Assembly (NCBI GenBank): GCA_023666645.1
Contig: JAMPBP010000001.1
Coordinates: 541,050 to 605,049 of the forward strand
Reading direction: 5' to 3'
DNA length: 64,000 bases
Origin: Clostridiales bacterium
Lineage (GTDB): Bacteria; Bacteroidota; Bacteroidia; Bacteroidales; Muribaculaceae
Part shown: positions 38,001-45,380 of the stretch, piece by piece
Layout: each line of letters starts with the position of its first letter
Position numbering within the stretch: the first letter of the stretch is position 1
Made by a program: the position numbers and the translations under genes
The notes under the pieces: generated by a model
Database searches by the model: none
The model's input: only the letters and a program-made list of their open reading frames with translations
What the model was told of the DNA's origin: nothing

Positions 38001-38704
38001 ACGATGGTCACACCACCGGCTACCTCACCGATGCCGAGATTGCCCATGTGGGTACACACCGCCACGACAGCGACGGCGACTGCTACTATGAGTTCACCTA
38101 TATGTATGCAATCCCCGTAGACATCGTTCCCGGCACTACCGAGATAATTCTTCCCAACACTCCCGAGATTGTTCTCTTCGCAGCATCGGCTGTCAACGAG
38201 GGTCCCCAGGCCACTCCTGCCAAACCTCTGTTCCGCTCAGCAATAACCACCGGGGCAACATCACCTGTCGCTGCCGATACTAAATTTGACAATATCCTCA
38301 ACAAGGATCAGATTATCGGTTGGTCGGGCTTTGTCAACAACCGTGAGAAACCCGAATTCATGGTCGACGGCGACATGGAAACCAAATGGTGTGACACCAA
38401 GGGTATCCCCGCCTATGTTGACTTTGACCTCGGCCAGCCCACAGAGTTCACCTCCTGGCGCATAGCCAATGCCGGCTCAGAGTCCAAGAACTACATCACC
38501 TCTTCTTGCCTCCTCCAGTGCCGCAACACACCCACCGAGGAATGGAAAACCGTTGACTTCATCACCGGCAACAAGAAGAACATTGTTGAGAAGACACTGA
38601 AAGCCCCCGTCAGCGCACGCTATGTGAGACTTCTTATCGTTCAACCCGGTCAGGAAGCCAATTCAATGGCAACACGTGTTTATGAATTTGGTTTGTCGAA
38701 ATAA
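35081..38704 (+). CDS. GH38 alpha-mannosidase with F5/8 module, no sorting domain
   Basis: A 1207-residue paralog of the left-arm GH38. It has a signal peptide (1-22), zinc ligands His42 and Asp44 in AHLDTQWNWD, nucleophile Asp155 in LPDCFGFPYTLP, and WHQFHDDLTGTSIPRAYEF later in the catalytic domain. The C-terminus is an F5/8 (CBM32-like) module (about 1070-1207, KPEFMVDGDMETKWCDTKG). It stops there, without the T9SS-type domain present in the paralog, so a periplasmic location is expected. Likely role: trimming alpha-mannose from imported oligosaccharides. It is followed by a strong terminator. Confidence 0.94.
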   Translation: MSRLNALASLCVAMISVAPVYAQDKAKPTGPTPTAYMVSDAHLDTQWNWDIQTTIGEYVWNTLNQNLWLLENYPEYIFNFEGGVKYAWMKEYYPREYELLKKYIKEGRWHISGASWDATDAVVPSVESAIRNIMLGQEYYRNEFGTESTDIFLPDCFGFPYTLPTVASHCGLIGFSSQKLGWRNNPFYEGDKKYPFTVGLWKGVDGSQIMMYHGWGYGAKFDNQDLTANKDLLRHAEQSATNSIARYYGTGDIGGAPNIASVESVEKALKGGDGSLKIVSATSDQIFKDYLPYESHPELPSFDGELLMDVHGTGCYTSQAAMKYYNRQNEQLGDAAERAAVAAELLGAAEYPSQKLSEAWKRFIWHQFHDDLTGTSIPRAYEFSWNDELLSLKDFSSVLTNSVSAVASMMDTRAKGTPVVMYNPNDTEVTDLVEISLPYNRMPGNVSVTGPDGKSVKAQVVGYADGNATILAQVTVPANGFAVYGVKVSGSGKPMAARKANTIENSRYSIKFDKNGDITSLYDKAAGKEMVKEGRAIRLAMFTQNESFPWPAWEIIKETLDREPESITENVEIDLVEDGALRKTIRVNKTHGDSKFTQLIRLYEGSLADRIDFDNDINWQSLNSLLKAEFPLAIDNEKATYDLGLGTIQRGNNIPQAYEVPSHQWTDLTDASGSYGLTVMNDSKYGWDKPDNNTIRLTLLHTPKTKNGYAYQDHQDLGHHEFTYSLTGHAGELNQAQASREASRLNQRIKPFVTTPHKGTLGKEYSLASIDTKDLAVKALKKAESSDEYVVRVYDLTGKGGNGAVTFNTEIISAVKADGTEKTLAPASFSGKKLNVDAKANGLSTYKVRLAAQPAAATDCYAIPLSYDKKAMTWNGFTNQGNFHDGYSYAAEITPDVIKSGNITFNLENKATINAMMCEGDTLQLPAGNNYNRVYLLAAAATDGAPIEGTVKAGKSEIPVSVPSYAGFIGQWGHDGHTTGYLTDAEIAHVGTHRHDSDGDCYYEFTYMYAIPVDIVPGTTEIILPNTPEIVLFAASAVNEGPQATPAKPLFRSAITTGATSPVAADTKFDNILNKDQIIGWSGFVNNREKPEFMVDGDMETKWCDTKGIPAYVDFDLGQPTEFTSWRIANAGSESKNYITSSCLLQCRNTPTEEWKTVDFITGNKKNIVEKTLKAPVSARYVRLLIVQPGQEANSMATRVYEFGLSK

Positions 38705-38767
38705 AACCTGTCAGAATAAAATTGACCGATAGGTTCTATTGACAATCCCGAACACGCGTCAATAGTC

Positions 38768-38828
38768 AAAAGGGTGTTTAATAATGAATGTCAACAACCA
38801 AGCTGCATGATTTATTAAACACCCTTTT
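38768..38828 (+). terminator. Strong intrinsic terminator after the second GH38 gene
   Basis: A perfect 17-bp inverted repeat (AAAAGGGTGTTTAATAA with its complement at 38812-38828) ends in TTTTCC on the plus strand. It ends the first enzyme operon of the right arm. The rest of the 206-base gap shows no gene. Confidence 0.85.
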
Positions 38829-38910
38829 CCCTTAATCATCCCATACCAATAATACTACACTATTTGTTTCACAAGTCACTACTTGCGAAACACCAATCAA
38901 AAATTCAGCA

Positions 38911-39789
38911 ATGAGAATAAAGATATTTCCGGCATTGATTGCCATGTTGTTTATATTGCCGCTCACATGCGCAGCCGAGGGTGAGGCAAGCTTCAATGTT
39001 GCCACCTACAACCTACGCCAGCAGAACAATTCCGATTCAGCCAAAGGCAATGGCTGGACCCGTCGTGTACCTCAAATAGCCAATATCATCAAATTTCACG
39101 GCTTTGACATCTTCGGCACACAGGAGGGATTCAAGAACCAACTCGACGACCTCCAGTCACGACTTCCCGGTTACAACCACATCGGTGTGGGGCGTGAGGA
39201 TGGAGTCAACAAGGGCGAGCACTCGGCTATATTCTACCGCACAGACCTGTTTGAAGTTGTGGACCATGGGGACTTCTGGCTCTCAGAGACACCCGACAAG
39301 CCGTCGAAAGGATGGGACGCCGTGCTCCCCCGCATATGCACATGGGCCCATTTCAAACATATTCCCTCGGGAAAAGAATTCCTTTTCTTCAATCTACACA
39401 TGGACCATGTAGGGGTGAAGGCAAGAATTGAAAGCGGAAAACTTGTCAAGACAATGACCGACAAACTGGGCAAAGGGCTCCCGGCATTCCTTACCGGTGA
39501 TTTCAACGTAGACCAGACAGGCGAATGCTATGCCACAATCACTTCCGACGGCAAATTCAGAGACTCATATGAGATTACCGAATTCCGTTATGCACCCAAC
39601 GGTACTTACAACGACTATCAATATGACGGATTCACCGAGAGCCGTATAGACCATGTATTCGTCACTCCCGAAGTGACTGTCGAGAAATATGGCGTGCTCA
39701 CCGACACATACCGCACTATCGACAACGGTGTCGTAAAGACCCGTGTCCCCTCCGACCATTTCCCCGTAAAAGTACTTGTCAATTTCTAA
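38911..39789 (+). CDS. Endonuclease/exonuclease/phosphatase (EEP) family secreted phosphatase
   Basis: A 292-residue protein with a signal peptide (about 1-22) and a complete EEP active-site set. The residues are Asn34 in TYNLR, Glu72 in TQEGF, His163 and Asp165 in NLHMDH, Asp197 and Asn199 in TGDFN, Asp247-His248 in RIDHVF, and Asp282-His283 in SDHFPV. Secreted EEP proteins in Bacteroidetes glycan loci act as sugar or polyol phosphatases rather than nucleases. In this locus the fitting substrate is mannose-6-phosphate left on the glycan, or mannose-1-phosphate. It follows the GH38 terminator and precedes the fourth GH92 gene by 40 bases. Fold and residues are clear; the substrate is inferred. 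Confidence 0.9.
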   Translation: MRIKIFPALIAMLFILPLTCAAEGEASFNVATYNLRQQNNSDSAKGNGWTRRVPQIANIIKFHGFDIFGTQEGFKNQLDDLQSRLPGYNHIGVGREDGVNKGEHSAIFYRTDLFEVVDHGDFWLSETPDKPSKGWDAVLPRICTWAHFKHIPSGKEFLFFNLHMDHVGVKARIESGKLVKTMTDKLGKGLPAFLTGDFNVDQTGECYATITSDGKFRDSYEITEFRYAPNGTYNDYQYDGFTESRIDHVFVTPEVTVEKYGVLTDTYRTIDNGVVKTRVPSDHFPVKVLVNF

Positions 39790-39829
39790 AACAAGCGGTT
39801 TACAACTGCACGAAATCATAAGAACCAAG

Positions 39830-42013
39830 ATGAAAAAACTTTCCATTTATACAGCATGTGCATTGCTTCCCACGCTGCTCACAATAGGTTGTACATCGGG
39901 AACAGGCACTCAGAAACTCACTGACTTTGTCGACCCTCTCATAGGTTCAGGAGGCCATGGACACGTGTTTGTAGGAGCCAATGTACCATTTGGTCTCCTT
40001 CAGGCCGGCCCCACAAGCGTCACACAAGGCTGGGACTGGTGTTCAGGCTACCATGAAAGCGACTCGACAGTGATAGGATTCTCGCAGACCCACCTCTCAG
40101 GTACCGGCTGTGGCGACCTGCTCGACCTGAATATCATGCCTGTGGTTGGCACGGACTTGACCTACGACCGCGGCCGCGTGGATTCCATCGGGTCAGGTCT
40201 GTGGTCACATGCCGACCGAAGCAAGGAAATTGCCAAGCCCGGCTACTACAGCGTGCCTCTTGTGCGCTATGACATACTTGCCGAGATGACAGCCACTTCA
40301 AGAGTAGGCTTCTACCGCTTCACATTCCCTGAGAGCAAAGAATCGGCCATCGTGCTCGACCTTCATGAAGGTGGCGGCTACCGTCCCGGTGACATCACAA
40401 TGGAGAAGGTAAGCGACACGCGCATCATTGGCCACCGCCATTCACAAGGATGGGCCAATAATCAGAAGCTCTTTTTTGCAATTGACTTTTCCAAGCCCTT
40501 TACCAAGTTTGAGCGACTGGGGTGGAACGACAGCTTTGGCCGAGCCGACTTCATCACCGATGATGGCGAGACGATCCTTGTGAAAGTAGCCATTTCACCC
40601 GTATCGGAAGAAGGAGCCCTGGCCAACCTGGAATCAGAACTTCCCGGCTGGGACTTTGATAAGACCGCTCAGAAAGCTGAGGACCTTTGGAACCAGGAGT
40701 TGGCAAAAATCCAGGTGAAGGGTGGCACGGAAGACCAAAAGAAGATTTTCTATACCGCCATGTACCACACGATGATAGCTCCATCAGAGTTCTGCGATGT
40801 CAACAACGACACACGTGCCGCCAACGACAGCATCATGAGAGCCCTTCCCTATAAGAGCTACACCACCTATTCACTTTGGGACACATATCGCGCTGAAATG
40901 CCATTGCTGAGCATCATTCAGCCTGAAAGATATGCCGACATGATCAACAGCATGGCCGATATCTGCGATGCCCAGGGCCGCCTTCCCGTGTGGCACCTAT
41001 GGGGTTGCGAGACCGACTGCATGGTGGGAAACTCGGGACTTCCCGTCGTTGCCGATGCCATCGTCAAGGATATTCCCGGTGTTGACAAACAGCGTGCCTA
41101 CCAGTCACTGTTGACTACCGCTATGAATCCCGGCCGAGGCAATGGAGCACGCATGGAATATGGCTACATTCCCTTTGACAAGCATCACGAATCAGTGGCC
41201 TACGACATGGAATATGCCCTCGATGACTGGGCTGTGGCGCAGGCTGCCCTATGCATGGGCGACACCACCAACTACAACTACTTCCTGGAACGCAGCAAAT
41301 CCTACCGCAACTACTTCGACCCGTCAATCGGATTTATGCGTGGCAAGGATAGCCAGGGCAACTGGCGTGACCCCTTCAATGAGTTTGACACCTCCCACCG
41401 CGCCAATGACTATTGCGAGGGCAACGCCTGGCAATACATATGGCTGGCACCCCATGATGTCGATGGACTCGTCGAGCTCTTCGGCTCTAAGGAAAAGATG
41501 GCTGAGAAACTTGACTCTCTTTTCATAATCGATTCAAAACTTGAGGGTGAGAATGTATCGGCCGATGTATCGGGTCTCATAGGTCAATATGCCCACGGCA
41601 ACGAACCTGGTCATCACACCATTTTCCTTTACACAATGCTTGGACAACCCGAAAAGACCAGCGACCTTGCCCGCTATATCCTTGATACGATGTATTCCAC
41701 CAACCGCGATGGACTCTCGGGCAACGAAGATGTCGGCCAGATGTCGGCTTGGTATATGCTCACGGCCATGGGCCTTTATGAGGTGGAGCCGGGAAGCGGC
41801 CGCTACTGGTTTGCCTCGCCCATATTTGACGAGGTGGATATCACCGTTCCCGGTGGCACGTTCAGGATTGTGGCAGAGAATAACTCGGCCGACAATAAAT
41901 ACATCGCAGGGGTGACCCTGAACGGACAACCCTACGACAAGTCGTATGTCACCTATGCCGACATCATGAACGGAGGAGAACTGAAGTTCACCATGTCAGG
42001 CAACCATAATTGA
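39830..42013 (+). CDS. GH92 exo-alpha-mannosidase (lipoprotein)
   Basis: A 727-residue GH92 enzyme. I start it at the ATG at 39830, because a lipoprotein signal follows at once (MKKLSIYTACALLPTLLTIGC, Cys21). An in-frame ATG at 39776 would overlap the upstream gene and add a non-signal leader. Motifs are DPLIGSGGHGHVFVGANVPFG, SQTHLSGTGCGDLLD, the general acid Glu592 in HGNEPGHHTIFLY, and GNEDVGQMSAWYML. It lies right after the EEP phosphatase gene, so the two may act on the same phosphorylated side chain. It is followed by a strong terminator. Confidence 0.94.
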   Translation: MKKLSIYTACALLPTLLTIGCTSGTGTQKLTDFVDPLIGSGGHGHVFVGANVPFGLLQAGPTSVTQGWDWCSGYHESDSTVIGFSQTHLSGTGCGDLLDLNIMPVVGTDLTYDRGRVDSIGSGLWSHADRSKEIAKPGYYSVPLVRYDILAEMTATSRVGFYRFTFPESKESAIVLDLHEGGGYRPGDITMEKVSDTRIIGHRHSQGWANNQKLFFAIDFSKPFTKFERLGWNDSFGRADFITDDGETILVKVAISPVSEEGALANLESELPGWDFDKTAQKAEDLWNQELAKIQVKGGTEDQKKIFYTAMYHTMIAPSEFCDVNNDTRAANDSIMRALPYKSYTTYSLWDTYRAEMPLLSIIQPERYADMINSMADICDAQGRLPVWHLWGCETDCMVGNSGLPVVADAIVKDIPGVDKQRAYQSLLTTAMNPGRGNGARMEYGYIPFDKHHESVAYDMEYALDDWAVAQAALCMGDTTNYNYFLERSKSYRNYFDPSIGFMRGKDSQGNWRDPFNEFDTSHRANDYCEGNAWQYIWLAPHDVDGLVELFGSKEKMAEKLDSLFIIDSKLEGENVSADVSGLIGQYAHGNEPGHHTIFLYTMLGQPEKTSDLARYILDTMYSTNRDGLSGNEDVGQMSAWYMLTAMGLYEVEPGSGRYWFASPIFDEVDITVPGGTFRIVAENNSADNKYIAGVTLNGQPYDKSYVTYADIMNGGELKFTMSGNHN

Positions 42014-42026
42014 TATATTCCCAATC

Positions 42027-42062
42027 ATGATACCCCGGGTCCATATTTTCCCGGGGTATCAT
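42027..42062 (+). terminator. Hairpin terminator after the fourth GH92 gene
   Basis: ATGATACCCCGGG pairs perfectly with CCCGGGGTATCAT (13 bp) around a 10-base T-rich loop. No T-run follows. It separates the EEP-GH92 pair from the GH127-like and GH130 genes. Confidence 0.7.
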
Positions 42063-42094
42063 AAACCCGGCAATGCCCTCAACATTTATCAACA

Positions 42095-44119
42095 ATGAAC
42101 AAAACCGTCATATCTCTACTTATCCTGCTGATGTGTACATCCATATCGGGAATTGCCAATAGTCATTACACCAACAACCGTTCACCGTTAATTGAGAAAA
42201 GATACATGAGGTTGCCGCTCGGTGCCGTGAAAGCCAAGGGATGGCTTCAGGAAATGCTTGTGCGTCAAAAAGAGGGAGCTACCGGCCACATGGACACATT
42301 GTATCCACAGGTGATGGGCGAGCGCAATGGCTGGCTCGGAGGCGATGGCGACCAGTGGGAACGTGGCCCCTACTGGATTGACGGCTTGCTGCCGCTCGCC
42401 TATCTTCTTGACGACAATGAACTTAAAGCCAAAGTTCAGCCCTGGGTTGAATGGGCATTGAACAGCCAGAGGGAAGATGGCAATTTCGGACCTCATATCG
42501 ACTATGGACCAGAGAGAGGCATACAGCGCGACAACTCCCTCGACTGGTGGCCACGCATGGTGATGCTGAAGATTCTGCAACAATACTATTCGGCCACCGA
42601 GGATCAGCGTGTCATTGATTTCATGGACCGGTATTTCCGCTACCAACTTGCCACGCTGCCACAGAAACCGCTGGGAAACTGGACTTTCTGGGCCGAGTAT
42701 CGCGGTGCCGACAATCTGCAGGTCGTTTACTGGCTTTATAATCTTACAGGAGCTCCCTACCTGCTTGAACTGGGAGAATTAATTCATAAACAGAGTTTTG
42801 ACTTCACAAATATGTTTATGAATACCGACGCTCTGCAACGCTACAATTCAATCCATTGTGTCAACCTGGCACAGGGTCTGAAAGAACCGGTGGTCTATTT
42901 CCAGCAGTCGGGCAACCGTGACCATGTGGCTGCAGTGAAAAAAGGGCTCCGGGATATCAGTCGTTACCACGGACAAGCCCAAGGCATGTATGGTGGCGAC
43001 GAGGGCTTGCACGGCAACAGCCCAACACAGGGCTCGGAATTATGCTCAACCGTGGAGATGATGTTCTCTCTTGAAAACATGCTGGAAATAACAGGCGACA
43101 TGTCGCTGGCCGACTATCTGGAAAAGATTGCCTTCAACGCCCTCCCCAGCCAGATTTCAGATGATTTCCGCTACAAGCAATATTTCCAGCAGGCCAATCA
43201 GGTGATGGTGACACGCCACCACCACAACTTCTATGAGGATTATTCCCATGGCCACACCGATATAGTGTTCGGAACACTGTCGGGCTTCCCATGCTGCTAT
43301 TCCAACATGCACCAAGGCTGGCCCAAATTCACCGGCAGCCTGTGGTATGCTACCGCCGACAACGGACTTGCAGCCCTGGTATACTCACCTTCGGAAGTTA
43401 CAGCCAAAGTGGGTGCCAACGCCAACGAAGTCACAATACGTGAAACCACGGCCTATCCCATGGAAGAAACCATAACCTTTGAAATTGACGCCAAGCGCCA
43501 GGTCGAATTCCCGCTTTATCTACGCATTCCCGCATGGTGCAATGACAAGTTTGACATTAAAGTCAACGGCCGTAATGCCGAGTATTCCATCGCCAACAAC
43601 GATGGTGTCGCAATCATTGACCGTAAATGGAAAAAAGGGGATACAATTACTCTTACGCTCCCCATGAGCCTGAGAACCTCGCGATGGCTCGAACACTCGG
43701 TAGCCATTGAACGCGGCCCGTTGGTATACGCCCTGAAGATGAATGAAAACTGGACACGCCGGGAACTTGAAGGTGACGAGGCCGAGCAATTTGGCAAAGT
43801 CTTCTATGAGGTAACTTCCGACTCCCCATGGAACTTTGGCATAACACGCCCCAGCCTTGACCGACTGGAGGAAACATTTATTGTGGAATGTGACAGCACA
43901 CGCCTTAAGAACAACTTCTTCTGGAATCTTGAATCATGCCCCATAAGCATAAAGACACGCATGCGTCCCGTAAAGGAATGGGGACTTTACAATGAAATGG
44001 CCGGTCCGCTGCCCAACGAGCACACAGAAAGCCGCCTACCCTATCAGGAAGTCACCCTGGTGCCATATGGCTGTACCACTCTTCGTGTGAGTCAATTCCC
44101 GGTTTTGAGATGTGATTAA
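42095..44119 (+). CDS. DUF1680 / GH127-like glycoside hydrolase
   Basis: A 674-residue protein with a signal peptide (about 1-22) and an (alpha/alpha)6-barrel of the beta-L-arabinofuranosidase (GH127/DUF1680) group. Visible family marks are Glu321 in CSTVEMMFSLENMLEITGD and a Cys400-Cys401 pair in GFPCCYSNMHQG. These correspond in spacing to the zinc-cysteine catalytic site of bifidobacterial HypBA1. A beta-sandwich follows (about 430-670). It is followed after 27 bases by the GH130 gene, so the two form a pair. Known activities of this clan act on beta-L-arabinofuranose and other sugars; its purpose in a mannan locus is unclear. Confidence 0.85.
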   Translation: MNKTVISLLILLMCTSISGIANSHYTNNRSPLIEKRYMRLPLGAVKAKGWLQEMLVRQKEGATGHMDTLYPQVMGERNGWLGGDGDQWERGPYWIDGLLPLAYLLDDNELKAKVQPWVEWALNSQREDGNFGPHIDYGPERGIQRDNSLDWWPRMVMLKILQQYYSATEDQRVIDFMDRYFRYQLATLPQKPLGNWTFWAEYRGADNLQVVYWLYNLTGAPYLLELGELIHKQSFDFTNMFMNTDALQRYNSIHCVNLAQGLKEPVVYFQQSGNRDHVAAVKKGLRDISRYHGQAQGMYGGDEGLHGNSPTQGSELCSTVEMMFSLENMLEITGDMSLADYLEKIAFNALPSQISDDFRYKQYFQQANQVMVTRHHHNFYEDYSHGHTDIVFGTLSGFPCCYSNMHQGWPKFTGSLWYATADNGLAALVYSPSEVTAKVGANANEVTIRETTAYPMEETITFEIDAKRQVEFPLYLRIPAWCNDKFDIKVNGRNAEYSIANNDGVAIIDRKWKKGDTITLTLPMSLRTSRWLEHSVAIERGPLVYALKMNENWTRRELEGDEAEQFGKVFYEVTSDSPWNFGITRPSLDRLEETFIVECDSTRLKNNFFWNLESCPISIKTRMRPVKEWGLYNEMAGPLPNEHTESRLPYQEVTLVPYGCTTLRVSQFPVLRCD

Positions 44120-44146
44120 GTGAACTCATCAATATCATAAGTAATC

Positions 44147-45331
44147 ATGAAAAAAAAATTATTCTGGACGTTAGGACTCGCCCTAATTGGACTCTCAGCT
44201 CATGCCGACAATAGCAACCGTCTCCCCGACTGGGCTTTCGGTGGATTTGATCGTCCTGAAGGCGTGAATCCATTAATCACCCCCTGTCAGACTACCACGT
44301 TTGATTGCCCGATGAGAGGAACTCAGGTGAAATGGGAATTTGCCGACACATTCAATCCGGCGGCAGTGGTCAAGGATGACAAAATATACATTCTTTACCG
44401 TGCCGAGGATGACCCTAATGCAGGCATAGGTGGACGTACCTCACGTATAGGACTGGCTGAGACCACCGACGGTATCCACATCGACCACCGCGCCATAGAG
44501 CCGGTGATGTATCCCGAAGGCTCGGAAATCTCCAAGACCTATGAATGGAAAGGTGGTTGCGAGGACCCGCGTGTAGTTGCCGGTGAAATCGACGGCAAGA
44601 CAATCTATGTGATGACCTATACAGCGTGGAACAACAATGTGCCCCGCCTGGCCATTGCCTCGTCGACCGACCTCAAGACATGGACCAAGCATGGCCCTGC
44701 ATTCCTCAACACCCTCGATGGCAAGTATAAGGACCTCGCCTGCAAGTCTGGCTCTATCGTCACCGAGGTTGTCGACGGCCGCCAGCAGGCTGCAAAGGTC
44801 GATATCAACGGTAAGAAACAGTATCTCATGTACTGGGGCGAGGCTTGGGTATGCGCCGCTACCTCCGACGACCTGGTGACATGGACACCCTATGTCGATG
44901 AGAACCAAAACCTCATCTATCTCGTGAAGCCCCGCAAGGGATATTTCGACAGCCTGCTCACTGAGTGTGGTCCTCCAGCCGTGAAGACCGACGATGGCAT
45001 AATCCTTTTCTACAACGGCAAGAATGGTCGCGGCAACAATGCCGACCCTGACTATCCGGCCAATACCTATGCCGCCGGTCAGATTCTATTTGACAACAAC
45101 AATCCGCTCCTGGTCAAGGATCGTCTCGACAAGCCTTTCTTCCGCCCCATGGCCGATTTTGAAAAGACAGGACAATATGCAGCCGGGACCGTGTTCATCG
45201 AGGGCCTCGTATTCCATCAGGGTAAGTGGTTCCTATACTACGGCTGCGCCGATTCAATGGTAGGAGTAGCCGTCTACGACCCGGCCAATCGCTCGGGCAT
45301 CGGTGACCCCGTGAAGCTCCCCATTCCTTAA
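44147..45331 (+). CDS. Secreted GH130 beta-mannosidase/phosphorylase
   Basis: A 394-residue five-bladed propeller enzyme of GH130, recognisable by TFNPAAV, YRAEDDP, GCEDPRVV and YGCADSMVGVAVYDP. Most GH130 enzymes are cytoplasmic phosphorylases, but this one has a clear signal peptide (1-20). That matches the hydrolytic beta-1,2-mannosidase branch known from Bacteroides mannan loci rather than intracellular Man-Glc or Man-GlcNAc phosphorylases. The start codon is followed by nine A bases, a possible slippage run. It lies 27 bases after the DUF1680 gene and closes the right arm. Family firm; beta-1,2-mannosidase activity is probable inference. Confidence 0.9.
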   Translation: MKKKLFWTLGLALIGLSAHADNSNRLPDWAFGGFDRPEGVNPLITPCQTTTFDCPMRGTQVKWEFADTFNPAAVVKDDKIYILYRAEDDPNAGIGGRTSRIGLAETTDGIHIDHRAIEPVMYPEGSEISKTYEWKGGCEDPRVVAGEIDGKTIYVMTYTAWNNNVPRLAIASSTDLKTWTKHGPAFLNTLDGKYKDLACKSGSIVTEVVDGRQQAAKVDINGKKQYLMYWGEAWVCAATSDDLVTWTPYVDENQNLIYLVKPRKGYFDSLLTECGPPAVKTDDGIILFYNGKNGRGNNADPDYPANTYAAGQILFDNNNPLLVKDRLDKPFFRPMADFEKTGQYAAGTVFIEGLVFHQGKWFLYYGCADSMVGVAVYDPANRSGIGDPVKLPIP

Positions 45332-45368
45332 AAACTTCTCCAATGGATAATTTATCGCAAAAATTCAG

Positions 45369-45376
45369 TATTTTTG
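45369..45376 (+). promoter_or_regulatory. -7 promoter element (TATTTTTG) abutting the bioB start
   Basis: This is a perfect TAnnTTTG match ending 4 bases before the bioB ATG at 45381. Transcription would begin at or just inside the start codon, giving a leaderless mRNA. No TTTG box is visible at the usual distance upstream. Confidence 0.5.
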
Positions 45377-45380
45377 CGTC

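Noticed and set aside
44148..44158. A9 run after the GH130 start codon as a phase-variation switch
   Set aside because: Such runs are common in MKKK-type signal peptides; without read data it is not distinguishable from ordinary lysine codons.
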